This document shows positions 1 through 7,443 of a DNA stretch of 34,912 bases, piece by piece. Below the pieces are notes generated by a model. That model saw only the letters and a program-made list of their open reading frames with translations. It made no database searches and was not told the DNA's origin. The stretch is taken from NCBI GenBank assembly GCA_963525745.1, contig CAURMH010000009.1, positions 1 through 34,912 on the forward strand, in the 5' to 3' direction. The DNA is from CAURMH01 sp963525745. GTDB lineage: Bacteria; Pseudomonadota; Gammaproteobacteria; Enterobacterales; Pasteurellaceae. How positions within the stretch are numbered: position 1 is the first letter of the stretch; the number at the start of each line of letters is the position of its first letter. Both the position numbers and the translations under genes were made by a program.

Positions 1-428
1 TGACTAAACTCACTGATATCAAGCACCTCATAACTACGGTAAGTATCCGTGTAAATAATGCTGTCAGGCTTAACTTTCTCGCAAATTATTGGCAATAATG
101 TGGCTGGTTGCGCATTAGGAACAATAACCGTATAAACTTTGCCATTTCGCTTGAGAAACCCGAATACTGCGATTTTGCCTGCAGCATCGCGACCTCGTTT
201 ACCTTTATGAGCTCCGCCGAAATACCTTTCATCGGCTTCAATCTCACCTTCAAACATTTCCAAATGGAGGCTTGTTGGGTAGATGAGTAAGTGTAATCGG
301 TGAAAATAATAAGCGGCTGTATTTTTATTTACATTGACCAACTCACTCGCTGTTCTGGCGGTAATACCTGCGATAAATAGTTCGATGAGTTTATTTTGTT
401 TATGCCGGCTTAAACGACTTTTTCTCAT
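1..428 (-). CDS. IS1595-family transposase, partial (3' end outside window)
   Basis: An ATG at 428-426 opens a frame of 142 codons with no stop before the window edge. It begins MRKSRLSRHKQNKLIELF, followed by a helix-turn-helix-like segment (TARTASELVNVNKNTAAYYF). The start of the ISXO2-like catalytic domain follows, with IEADERYFGG (first Asp) and YTDTYRSY (second Asp). The glycine/lysine-rich GGAHKGKRGRD between them is typical of IS1016 transposases. Unlike the copy at 6154 it shows no damage in the visible part, so it may be the functional member of the pair. That cannot be confirmed without the missing C-terminal catalytic residue. Confidence 0.85.
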   Translation of the reverse strand, partial: MRKSRLSRHKQNKLIELFIAGITARTASELVNVNKNTAAYYFHRLHLLIYPTSLHLEMFEGEIEADERYFGGAHKGKRGRDAAGKIAVFGFLKRNGKVYTVIVPNAQPATLLPIICEKVKPDSIIYTDTYRSYEVLDISEFS

Positions 429-479
429 AGGTTCATTCTAATCTAAATGAGATTTTCAGTCGTTATCTAGTACAGCCCC
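1..479 (-). mobile_element. IS1595-family (IS1016-like) element, cut by window edge
   Basis: The outer end reads GGGGCTGTACTAGATAACGA from base 479 inward and matches, base for base, the end at 6103-6122. The body is about 97% identical to the copy at 6103-6581; I counted 14 differences over 479 bases. A short leader of 51 bases precedes the transposase start. The far end and any target duplication lie outside the window, so completeness cannot be judged. IS1595-family elements use a DDE transposase with an ISXO2-like catalytic domain and are common in Pasteurellaceae and Neisseria. Confidence 0.85.
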
Positions 480-531
480 TTATAATTACATTATTCTAAT
501 AATACAGAAATAACCGTTCTGAGTGACATAC

Positions 532-563
532 AAAAAAGAGGAATAGTTACACTCCTCTTTTTT
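532..563. terminator. Bidirectional intrinsic terminator after rseC
   Basis: A perfect 11-base inverted repeat (AAAAAAGAGGA at 532-542, TCCTCTTTTTT at 553-563) has a 10-base loop and gives a U-run on either strand. It lies 9 bases beyond the rseC stop and separates the trmA-rsmJ-rseC unit from the IS. Confidence 0.85.
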
Positions 564-572
564 ACGGCATTT

Positions 573-1016
573 TTACGAATCAGATGTCAATACGCGTAAT
601 AATACCGGTTTAAAATGCGTTTTTGGGTTGAGTTTTTGACTGTAATTCTTTATAAGCCAAAAAGAAAAAGCTGTGCAGAATACAATAAATAGCGCACGGA
701 TCGGTTCATTTTCACTTATGTAGGAAGAGAGTAGCGTGGCGCCTAACAGGGTAAATAAAGGAACAACATACATTAACAGGGCGGAATATAGCATTATATT
801 TTCTTCTAATCCGATTTCAACGACTTGCCCTATGCGCAATGGTATAAGTGTTTCAACATTAAAAACATATTCGCCGCGCTGACCGTTAAGTTCCGACAAC
901 GCAGCAGTCCCGCAGTTTGTTTTGGCTATGCATTGGCCACAGGCGCTTTGGGACTGACATTTTACTTGCGCGATACCGGATTGGTAACCAACGACGATTG
1001 CACTTTCTTTTAACAT
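573..1016 (-). CDS. rseC: SoxR-reducing / sigma-E regulatory membrane protein RseC
   Basis: This 147-residue protein matches the RseC/MucC family in length and layout. An N-terminal cytoplasmic segment carries cysteines at about 20, 26, 29 and 35 (with CGQC), and two membrane helices follow at about 74-99 and 107-123. In E. coli RseC sits with rpoE-rseAB and also belongs to the Rsx/RseC system that reduces SoxR. Here it is detached from both and is the last gene after trmA and rsmJ, overlapping the rsmJ end by 7 bases. The cysteines may hold a redox or metal centre; this is inferred from the family and not shown here. Confidence 0.88.
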   Translation of the reverse strand: MLKESAIVVGYQSGIAQVKCQSQSACGQCIAKTNCGTAALSELNGQRGEYVFNVETLIPLRIGQVVEIGLEENIMLYSALLMYVVPLFTLLGATLLSSYISENEPIRALFIVFCTAFSFWLIKNYSQKLNPKTHFKPVLLRVLTSDS

Positions 1017-1783
1017 TCAGCTTCTCCCATATAAATATCAAAACGATGATTTTTAGTTTCACGGCTAAAGTGCGGTTGTTTTTCGCCAAGAAAGGTTGCA
1101 TAGTCAGGGCGTTTCACAACCACGCGTTTTTTCGCAAGTCGTAATGCCGGCACAAGCAACTTATCTGCATCTAAATCGGCCCCAACTAAATGTTGAAAGA
1201 CGCGCATTTCTTTTTTTACCAGCGCAGACTTTTGTTTATGCGGATACATCGGATCGAGATAAACCACATCAGCACTATCGGTTTGCGGATTAAGTTGATT
1301 AATATGGCGAACATGCAATAGCTGAAGATTTTGTTGCAACGTTTCTCCGATTTCTGCGTCCCGATAAGCACGATTTAAGCCGTCCCGCAGTAATAAACGC
1401 ACCACCGGATGTCGCTCGACCAAATGCACCCGACAGCCTATCGAAGCTAATACAAAAGCATCGCGACCGAGGCCGGCAGTGGCGTCAATTACTGTCGGTA
1501 GCTCGTTGCCTTTAACGCCCACAGCCTTCGCCACAGCTTCACCGCGCCCCCCGCCGAATTTACGCCGATGTGCCATAGCACCACTGATAAAATCAACAAA
1601 AACTGCGCCCAGTTTAGGTTCGTCTCGCTTTTGCAATTCCAGATGACTGTCCGTTTGCACCAAGGCTAACGAGCTTTGTTCATCATGTACAATCCCGACC
1701 GAGGCACAAAGTGCGGTCAAATCCGCCAACGTTTTTTCAGTCGACATCGAAACAAGCCGAATGCCTATTTGCGGATCAACCAT
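1010..1783 (-). CDS. rsmJ: 16S rRNA (guanine1516-N2)-methyltransferase RsmJ
   Basis: RsmJ uses S-adenosylmethionine to methylate G1516 of 16S rRNA. The 257-residue product carries the family signature AMAHRRKFGGGRGEAVAKA at about 69-87 and the SAM-binding motif DATAGLGRDAF at 100-110. It also has an acidic residue at about 123 (LVERHPVV) and the catalytic DPMYPHK at 177-183. The first ATG fits the usual N-terminus (GIRLVS aligns with the first strand of the E. coli protein) and overlaps the trmA end by 19 bases. A second ATG at 1747 would remove the overlap but cut that strand. It is probably cotranscribed with trmA and rseC. Confidence 0.93.
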   Translation of the reverse strand: MVDPQIGIRLVSMSTEKTLADLTALCASVGIVHDEQSSLALVQTDSHLELQKRDEPKLGAVFVDFISGAMAHRRKFGGGRGEAVAKAVGVKGNELPTVIDATAGLGRDAFVLASIGCRVHLVERHPVVRLLLRDGLNRAYRDAEIGETLQQNLQLLHVRHINQLNPQTDSADVVYLDPMYPHKQKSALVKKEMRVFQHLVGADLDADKLLVPALRLAKKRVVVKRPDYATFLGEKQPHFSRETKNHRFDIYMGEAEC

Positions 1784-2856
1784 ACGCCGCTTTCCATGTG
1801 TTCGGTATAAGGAAACTGATCAAACAGTGCTGCTTTTTCAATTCGGTGGGTTTTCGACAATTCCGTCAAATTATCGCACAAAGTATAAGGATTACAGGAA
1901 ATGTACAAAATTCGCTCGTAATTTTGTACCAACTTGACGGTTTCAGGATCAAGACCCGCACGAGGCGGATCGACAAAAATCGTATTACATTCGTAAGAGG
2001 ATAAATCAATACCTTTCAATCGATTAAATTCGCGTACACGGTTAAGCGCTTGAGTGAATTCTTCTGCAGACATACGGATAATCTGTAAATTATCAATACG
2101 ATTTTTGACAATATTAAATTGCGCCGCCTCGACAGACGGTTTAGCGATTTCGGTAGCTAACACTTTGCGGAAATTTTGCGCCAGCGCAATTGAAAAATTA
2201 CCGTTACCACAATAAAGCTCAAGCAAATCGCCTTTGCTATTTTTTGTACAGGCAATCGCCCATTCCAACATTTTAACGTTAACAAGCGCATTAGGTTGAG
2301 TAAACGTGTTTTCCACTTGGCGATAGACATAATTTCGCCCGGCGATCAGCAGCATTTCGTCTACATAATCCTGTTTAAGACAAATTTTTTGTTTGCTCGC
2401 ACGGCCGATAATTTGCACGTCATAGCCTTGGTCAATAAGCAAATTTCTCAGATTTTCGGCCGCACTTTTCCATTCTTCGGAAAGGGATTTATGATACAAA
2501 AGGCTAACGATAATTTTGTTGCTCAGCGTGCTGAGATAATCAATTTGAAATAACCTGTGATACAAAACTTCCCGTTGTTTAAGTAACGGCAATAAAGTTT
2601 TCATCATTCGATTAATCAGTTCGTTGGCGATGGGAAATGAGTCTATCCGGCAGCGTTGTTTTGTCGTTTGATTAAACATGACGTGGTAAAAATCATCTTT
2701 TTCGTGCCAGATACGAAATTCCGCTCGCATGCGATAGTGTGATTTCGGCGAGTCGAATAGCTGAATCGCGGGCGCATTAAACGGGTGTAAAAGTGCGGTT
2801 AGTTTTTCGTATTTTTTTTGTAAAAGTTCGGCGTATTGGGAAATGGGTAATTGCAT
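1765..2856 (-). CDS. trmA: tRNA (uracil-54-C5)-methyltransferase TrmA
   Basis: TrmA makes the ribothymidine of the T-loop in tRNA using S-adenosylmethionine. The protein has 363 residues (E. coli 366). The SAM motif LELYCGNGNF lies at 212-221, DPPRAGLD at 296-303, and the catalytic nucleophile Cys321 in SCNPYTL. The proton-abstracting Glu355 sits in TEHMESG near the C-terminus. The enzyme lacks the N-terminal TRAM domain of RlmC/RlmD, which favours TrmA. It is first in the trmA-rsmJ-rseC unit, just after the terminator at 2907-2928. Confidence 0.95.
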   Translation of the reverse strand: MQLPISQYAELLQKKYEKLTALLHPFNAPAIQLFDSPKSHYRMRAEFRIWHEKDDFYHVMFNQTTKQRCRIDSFPIANELINRMMKTLLPLLKQREVLYHRLFQIDYLSTLSNKIIVSLLYHKSLSEEWKSAAENLRNLLIDQGYDVQIIGRASKQKICLKQDYVDEMLLIAGRNYVYRQVENTFTQPNALVNVKMLEWAIACTKNSKGDLLELYCGNGNFSIALAQNFRKVLATEIAKPSVEAAQFNIVKNRIDNLQIIRMSAEEFTQALNRVREFNRLKGIDLSSYECNTIFVDPPRAGLDPETVKLVQNYERILYISCNPYTLCDNLTELSKTHRIEKAALFDQFPYTEHMESGVWLIRK

Positions 2857-2906
2857 AGAAATTCATATTGTCGATGTGTGAAATGTTTTCCCCACACAAA
2901 AAACAA

Positions 2907-2928
2907 AAGGCAGACTTCCGCCTGCCTT
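2907..2928 (-). terminator. Intrinsic terminator after maoP
   Basis: Read on the minus strand, AAGGCAG (2928-2922) pairs with CTGCCTT (2913-2907) around a GCGGAAGT loop, followed by TTGTTTTTTG. It ends the yihD-dsbA-maoP unit 11 bases past the maoP stop. Confidence 0.8.
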
Positions 2929-2938
2929 GCTTAAAAGC

Positions 2939-3277
2939 TTATTCACCGGAATAATCGTCAGTGCCACCGGAAGCGGCTTCGCTGACATCTCCGGATAAAG
3001 TATAAAGACGCTTGGTCGTATTAATACGCGTGCGGTATTTATTCCATGTTTTTTCAAAGAATGTTTCCGGCGCACGTTCGCCGCGACAAAAAGCAACAAA
3101 TTGTTTTTCTTCTTTGGTTGTTGGTTTCCGCTCTCCGCAATCCAATGCTTTAAACGCCTGGCCGTATTGCTCTAATGCTTGCGATTCTTTAATCGTATAA
3201 TCGCCGTGACGCGAAAATCCGCGCGGGTAATTTTTATCGTCAAAAAAACGGCGGGTTACGCTAAAACTTGCAGCCAT
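2939..3277 (-). CDS. maoP: Macrodomain Ori organization protein MaoP (YifE family)
   Basis: The 112-residue product matches E. coli MaoP/YifE throughout. The N-terminus has RRFFDDKNYPRGFSRHGDYT, the middle has FVAFCRGERAPET, and RLYTLSG lies near the end, followed by an acidic tail. In E. coli MaoP works with the maoS site to organise the Ori macrodomain. Whether it does so here is inferred. I chose the ATG at 3277 (MAASFS), which agrees with the family start; another ATG two codons upstream is possible. It lies 53 bases after dsbA on the same strand, and the intrinsic terminator follows directly. Confidence 0.88.
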   Translation of the reverse strand: MAASFSVTRRFFDDKNYPRGFSRHGDYTIKESQALEQYGQAFKALDCGERKPTTKEEKQFVAFCRGERAPETFFEKTWNKYRTRINTTKRLYTLSGDVSEAASGGTDDYSGE

Positions 3278-3330
3278 AATCATCTCTCTTTTTATTTATT
3301 AAAAACGGCAGGCATTAAACCAATTTTTCA

Positions 3331-3936
3331 TTATTTTTGCAATAAATCTTTTACGGTTTCCACATAATCCTTCACGAAGTCATCGTAATTTAGTCCTTCG
3401 GGATTTACGCGATATTTGCCGTTTACATAAAAGTCCGGTACGCCGTGGACGTTAAATTGCGTTGCTGCATTCACCTGTTTATTGACTAAACCGTTTACCG
3501 CAAAGCTGCGAATACCACCGTCGAATTGTTCCGCCGTAATGCCGTTTGCCAAGAAAATATGACGAATATCATCCATTGATTTCAGGGCATTTTTTTGAGC
3601 GGCTTCAAAAAGTGGGGCTTTTACTTTCTCTTCGGCGCCTAATGCCATGGCAAGCGCCCACGCACGGGTTAAGTTTTCAGATTGACCGCCTAAGAAATTA
3701 ACGTGATATTGCTTAAAGGCGACATTTTCAGGCAGTCTTTCTTTGATTTGTTGTGGAATTTTATATTCCATCTCAAAAGCGTAACAATGCGGACAATAAA
3801 AAGAGAAAAATTCAATCACTTCTTTTTGTGGTGCCGCCTCCTGGCTTACTTGGATGTATTGTTTGCCTTCTTGCAGATCGGCGGCAAATGTGTTCACAGA
3901 AATCAACGCGCTTAAGGCGAATAAAAGTTTTTTCAT
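3331..3936 (-). CDS. dsbA: Thiol:disulfide interchange protein DsbA
   Basis: This periplasmic oxidase introduces disulfide bonds into secreted proteins and is reoxidised by DsbB. The 201-residue precursor has a signal peptide (MKKLLFALSALISVNTFA, cleaved about 18/19). The active site is Cys48-Pro-His-Cys51 in a thioredoxin fold, and the cis-proline loop GVPDFYVNGKY is present near the C-terminus. CPHC is the DsbA-type active site, not the DsbC or DsbG type. It lies 9 bases after yihD, an arrangement close to E. coli mobA/yihD/srkA/dsbA, although srkA is absent here. Confidence 0.95.
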   Translation of the reverse strand: MKKLLFALSALISVNTFAADLQEGKQYIQVSQEAAPQKEVIEFFSFYCPHCYAFEMEYKIPQQIKERLPENVAFKQYHVNFLGGQSENLTRAWALAMALGAEEKVKAPLFEAAQKNALKSMDDIRHIFLANGITAEQFDGGIRSFAVNGLVNKQVNAATQFNVHGVPDFYVNGKYRVNPEGLNYDDFVKDYVETVKDLLQK

Positions 3937-3945
3937 ATATGTTCC

Positions 3946-4212
3946 TTATTTGAGGATACCGCGCGCATGTAGCAACGCGGTTTTAAAATCTTCTTCGTAA
4001 TCTTTTTTTATGCCCGGAATCGGTTCATGTTTATCGGTTCCATGCATTTTTAAATGATAAATAATGACTTCATCGCTTAATTCCGCCACCGGTTTATCAA
4101 AACCTGCTTCATCGGCAATTTTTTGTAAAATTTGCAATAAACTCAGATCGGGGTCTTTAGACCAATAAGGTTGTAAAAGTTCCAATACTTCATTCAAACG
4201 CTGACATTTCAT
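3946..4212 (-). CDS. yihD: YihD family protein (DUF1040)
   Basis: A small soluble protein of 88 residues, close to E. coli YihD over its whole length. It starts MKCQRLNEVLELLQPYW, has a helical middle, and ends KKDYEEDFKTALLHARG. Its function is not established. I set the start at 4212, where AAGGAAAA lies 5-12 bases upstream on the minus strand and the family sequence begins. The frame extends 8 codons further upstream. It is divergent from mobA and immediately upstream of dsbA, as in E. coli minus srkA. Confidence 0.88.
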   Translation of the reverse strand: MKCQRLNEVLELLQPYWSKDPDLSLLQILQKIADEAGFDKPVAELSDEVIIYHLKMHGTDKHEPIPGIKKDYEEDFKTALLHARGILK

Positions 4213-4277
4213 TGCTATTTTCCTTTTAATCGTCAAAAATATGCGCGATCATACTTTAAATAATGGCGGAATTAAAT

Positions 4278-4862
4278 ATGACAATAACAATAAGTGCGGT
4301 TATTTTAGCCGGCGGAAAAGCCACGCGTATGAACGGTCAAGACAAAGGTTTACAATTACTGCACGATAAGCCGCTTATTCAACATGTGATTGAGCGTTTA
4401 CAGCCGCAAGTTCATGATATTTCAATCAATGCTAATCGTCATCAGGCGGAATATGCCCGATACGGTTTCCCGGTATTTGCCGATGAACTCCCTGATTTTC
4501 AAGGGCCGTTAAGCGGTATGCTGACAGCGCTGAATCGAGCGAAAAGTGATTTCGTTCTTTTTACCCCCTGCGATAGCCCTTTCTTCCCAATAAATTTAGC
4601 GGAAAGACTAAAAAGTGCGGTCGAAACTCGACAAGTTTTACTGGCTTACGCCTGCGATAATGAACGTGCTCATCCCGTATTTTGTTTAATATCAACAAAG
4701 CTGGCGCCTGATTTATCCGTTTATTTACAAGCCGGACAGCGACGGCTTTTACAGTTTATGCGGGCTAATCAAGCGGCCGCGGTGATATTCGATGAAAAAG
4801 CAGGCAAATTTGTCAATTTTAATACACTAGCGGAATTAAAAACTTTCCATGCAACCGATTAA
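4278..4862 (+). CDS. mobA: Molybdenum cofactor guanylyltransferase MobA
   Basis: MobA transfers GMP from GTP to molybdopterin to make the bis-MGD cofactor of enzymes such as nitrate, DMSO and formate oxidoreductases. The nucleotide-binding signature LAGGKATRMNGQDKG lies at 10-24, the metal-binding FTPCDSPFF near 95, and the family C-terminal FVNFNTLAEL is present. I prefer ATG 4278 (194 residues) because the family begins just before the signature and GGCGGA sits 7 bases upstream. ATG 4263 would add five residues. Two uptake signals lie in frame (4292, 4613), each encoding Ser-Ala-Val. Confidence 0.93.
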   Translation: MTITISAVILAGGKATRMNGQDKGLQLLHDKPLIQHVIERLQPQVHDISINANRHQAEYARYGFPVFADELPDFQGPLSGMLTALNRAKSDFVLFTPCDSPFFPINLAERLKSAVETRQVLLAYACDNERAHPVFCLISTKLAPDLSVYLQAGQRRLLQFMRANQAAAVIFDEKAGKFVNFNTLAELKTFHATD

Positions 4863-4893
4863 AGGAGCGCTCACGGTTTTCCTTAAATTCTTG

Positions 4894-6003
4894 CTAAAGT
4901 ATAACCATATCGTCGCAATGAATAGCCACCGCACCATATTCATAACCGAGAATAGGTTCAATTTCAGTAGATTTTTTTCCTTTAATTAATTGTAACGCAT
5001 CGCTATTATAACGCGGCACGCCAAGCGCCATCTCTTTTCCGTCCGCCGTTCGAATTTTAACCACTTCGCCTCGTGAAAAGCGCCCTTCGATATTTAAAAT
5101 ACCTGCAGGTAACAAAGATTTATGTTGTTCAATAATCGCTTTTTGCGCACCATGATCAATCGTAACACTACCGGAAGAGGGAGCGGCAAAGAGCCATTGC
5201 TTACGACGTTCAAGCCGATCGGATTGAAGTGCGGTAAATTTTGTGCCGATTTCTTTACCATAGGCTAAGTCGATAATGATATTTTGTTGATTACCCGGCG
5301 CAATAATGGTTTCAATACCGGAGCGGGTCGCCACGTCGGCGGCCATTATTTTAGTCGTCATGCCGCCAGTACCTAAATTGGAACCGGAACCACCGGCAAT
5401 GGTACGGATATGATCGGTGATTTTATGTACGATCGGGATTAATTTCGCCGTCGGATCTTTACGCGGATCACGATCAAACAATCCCTTTTGATCCGTTAAT
5501 AGATATAACTGTTCGGCTTGCGCTAAAATAGCCGCCAGCGCCGATAAATTATCATTATCTCCCACTTTGATTTCAGCCGTTGCAACCGCATCGTTTTCAT
5601 TGATAACTGGGATAATTCGATTATCCAGTAATGCCTGTAAAGTATCGCGTGCATTAAGGAAACGTTCGCGATCTTCAATGTCCGCACGGGTTAGAAGAAG
5701 CTGTCCGATATAAATGCCGTAAATGGCAAACAATTTCTCCCAGGCTTGAATAAGCTGGCTTTGGCCGACGGCGGCTAATAATTGTTTGGACGCAACCGTC
5801 GGCGGAAGCGAAGGGTGGTTTAAATAATGTCTTCCGGCGGCAATTGCGCCTGAGGTTACAATGACTAAGCGGAATCCCGCTTCATGTAATTGTGCAAGCT
5901 GCCGCACAATATCGACCATATGCGGATAATTTAATTGCGGCGAACCTTGTGTTAAGGTGCTTGTGCCGAATTTTACAACAATCGTCTTATTTGATTTCAT
6001 CAT
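4894..6003 (-). CDS. proB: Glutamate 5-kinase ProB
   Basis: ProB phosphorylates glutamate to gamma-glutamyl phosphate, the first and proline-feedback-inhibited step of proline synthesis. The 369-residue protein has an N-terminal amino-acid kinase domain, with VVKFGTSTLT at 9-18, VTSGAIAAGR, INENDAVA and GTGGMTTKI. A C-terminal PUA domain occupies about 280-369. Length matches E. coli (367). There is a tandem ATG-ATG start. It converges on mobA with only 31 bases between them, and proA is not in the window. Confidence 0.95.
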   Translation of the reverse strand: MMKSNKTIVVKFGTSTLTQGSPQLNYPHMVDIVRQLAQLHEAGFRLVIVTSGAIAAGRHYLNHPSLPPTVASKQLLAAVGQSQLIQAWEKLFAIYGIYIGQLLLTRADIEDRERFLNARDTLQALLDNRIIPVINENDAVATAEIKVGDNDNLSALAAILAQAEQLYLLTDQKGLFDRDPRKDPTAKLIPIVHKITDHIRTIAGGSGSNLGTGGMTTKIMAADVATRSGIETIIAPGNQQNIIIDLAYGKEIGTKFTALQSDRLERRKQWLFAAPSSGSVTIDHGAQKAIIEQHKSLLPAGILNIEGRFSRGEVVKIRTADGKEMALGVPRYNSDALQLIKGKKSTEIEPILGYEYGAVAIHCDDMVIL

Positions 6004-6031
6004 GGAACTCTAGTTAAGATAAACGATTCGT

Positions 6032-6055
6032 CGGGAGTTGATTTCCCGTTTTTTC
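6032..6055 (+). terminator. Possible orphan plus-strand terminator between proB and IS copy
   Basis: GGGA...TCCC within CGGGAGTTGATTTCCCG is followed by TTTTTTCTT on the plus strand. The stem is only 5 bp. No plus-strand gene ends just upstream, since proB is read the other way, so it may be a leftover or chance hairpin in the proB leader region. Confidence 0.3.
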
Positions 6056-6102
6056 TTATTTCGACATCCAATTGCCACAAAGAGAAAACTTGAATTTCCT
6101 TT

Positions 6103-6595
6103 GGGGCTGTACTAGATAACGACTAAAAATCTCATTTAGATTAGAATAAACCTATGAGAAAAAGTTGCTTAAGCCGGCATAAACAAAATAAACTCATCGA
6201 ACTATTTGTCGCAGGCGTTACCGCCAGAACAGCGAGTGAGTTGGTCAATGTAAATAAAAATACAGCCGCTTATTATTTTCACCGATTACACTTACTCATC
6301 TACCCAACAAGCCTCCATTTGGAAATGTTTGAAGGTGAGATTGAAGCCGATGAAAGGTATTTCGGCGGAGCTCATAAAGGTAAACGAGGTCGCGATGCTG
6401 CAGGCAAAATCGCAGTATTCGGGTTTCTCAAGCGAAATGGCAAAGTTTATACGGTTATTGTTCCTAATGCGCAATCAGCCACATTATTGCCAATAATTCG
6501 CGAGAAAGTTAAGCCTGATAGCATTGTTTGCACGGATACTTACCGTAGTTATAAGGTGCTTGATGTCAGTGAGTTTAGTCATTTTCGCATCAATC
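6103..6595 (+). mobile_element. IS1595-family (IS1016-like) element, 3'-truncated
   Basis: The left end GGGGCTGTACTAGATAACGA at 6103-6122 is identical to that of the element at 479, in opposite orientation. Similarity can be checked up to 6581, where the other copy leaves the window. Translation leaves the expected transposase sequence after HFRIN at about 6595, so the right third of the element and its right terminal repeat are missing. The break abuts the 3' end of yhcH. The 8 bases before the element (TTTCCTTT) are not repeated at the break, as expected if one end was deleted. Confidence 0.85.
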
Positions 6596-6705
6596 TTAAT
6601 CCTATAAACGACTTCACAGCCGATGCTTATAGCTCGCTAATCGCCACTTTAATGACAACTTTACGAATACTCGAAATTTCTTCTTTGCGACAGGCTCCGC
6701 GATGA
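6154..6705 (+). pseudogene. Truncated IS1595-family transposase
   Basis: The frame opens MRKSCLSRHKQNKLIELF and keeps the helix-turn-helix-like segment and the first two catalytic aspartates (IEADERYFGG, CTDTYRSY). After about residue 148 it runs into unrelated sequence and stops at 6705. The downstream part carrying the third acidic catalytic residue is missing. The last 79 bases of the frame (6627-6705) are antisense to yhcH and not transposase-derived. The protein should be inactive, although its DNA-binding part could still bind the ends of the intact copy. Confidence 0.85.
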
Positions 6706-7088
6706 ACGTCCTCCGGGAAAAATACGGCAAAATTACCCGCGTGACAAACAATTTCCTGCTCATTTTCCGAATCTGCATAAAACAGGACGTCTCGCTCAGC
6801 GTCATAGTCCTGCGCCACTTTGTTATTACCTAGATCCGGTGCTACTCCCATACGTTCCATACCGGAAATCCAATACTGAACATCCAAATATTGACGGTGA
6901 ACTTCCGGCAAACATTCTTCCTTCGTTTTTGTGTGTAAATCCAAAACCTGCATATAAGCATCGCCTGTCAACGGATAACGCCCCGCTTCTAACCGACCAA
7001 AATCCGTATTTTTAATATATTCCAATGCAGCCAATACCGCTTTAGGATAGCGATTCGCTACAATGTTAGAAATATGTCCAAAAAACAT
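6627..7088 (-). CDS. YhcH/YjgK/YiaL (NanQ-like) family protein
   Basis: The 153-residue protein belongs to the DUF386 cupin-like family, whose E. coli member YhcH/NanQ is a sialic-acid anomerase. Visible family motifs are GRYPLTGDAYMQVLDLHTK, EVHRQYLDVQYWISG, FAVFFPEDVHRGAC and the terminal VRKVVIKV-type strand (here IRKVVIKVAI). The histidines and glutamate of these segments are likely metal ligands. I chose ATG 7088, which has GGAGGTGA just upstream; the frame extends 19 codons further. No sialic acid genes are nearby, so the substrate is uncertain. Its 3' end lies about 30 bases from the IS break but the length appears normal. Confidence 0.85.
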   Translation of the reverse strand: MFFGHISNIVANRYPKAVLAALEYIKNTDFGRLEAGRYPLTGDAYMQVLDLHTKTKEECLPEVHRQYLDVQYWISGMERMGVAPDLGNNKVAQDYDAERDVLFYADSENEQEIVCHAGNFAVFFPEDVHRGACRKEEISSIRKVVIKVAISEL

Positions 7089-7443
7089 CGTCACCTCCGA
7101 AACTTTATAAAAACCGACCGCACTTAAACGGATAGATAGATCCAAAAAATGCGAAATTAGACTTCATAAGCTACTCTGTTATCTAATTTAAGTCAATCCA
7201 TGGTTAAAAATAAAACCTTTTTCAATTCAATTTGTTACATGATATTTTGGATTTTTTGATAGATGTCGCCGCTTTCCGGGGTAGGCAAAGAAATAAAAAT
7301 TTTTTAATCAAACTTTACCTCTAATAAAAATTCATTTTTTCCGAACTTATTCCATATTTTTTTGTCCGAGCAGGTACTTATCCGGAGGAAAATAAAACCG
7401 GTAAGAATCGCTTAGTCAATTTTATTTAGGAGTCGTTAGTTAA
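7089..7443. other. 355-base intergenic region between yhcH and degP
   Basis: This AT-rich stretch separates divergent yhcH and degP. It holds the yhcH ribosome site, one uptake signal (7117-7125) and the sigma-E-like promoter at 7343-7369. An AGGAG lies at 7427-7431 before degP, a little far from its ATG. I see no open reading frame with protein-like sequence in the rest. Confidence 0.6.
7343..7369 (+). promoter_or_regulatory. Sigma-E-type promoter of degP
   Basis: GAACTT at 7343-7348 and TCCGA at 7365-7369 are separated by 16 bases. This resembles the envelope-stress sigma factor consensus (GGAACTT, N15-16, TCTGA/TCAAA). The expected transcript start is about 75 bases before the degP ATG. 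E. coli degP is a classic sigma-E target, which supports the match; the assignment here is inferred from sequence. Confidence 0.6.

Noticed and set aside
108..290. 60-codon frame on the plus strand (and its twin at 6292-6474 minus)
   Set aside because: Both are antisense frames inside the IS transposase gene, duplicated only because the element is.
480..6102. Composite transposon bounded by two IS copies
   Set aside because: The enclosed genes are ordinary resident genes with normal uptake-signal density and partly conserved order (mobA/yihD/dsbA). The right IS copy has lost one end.
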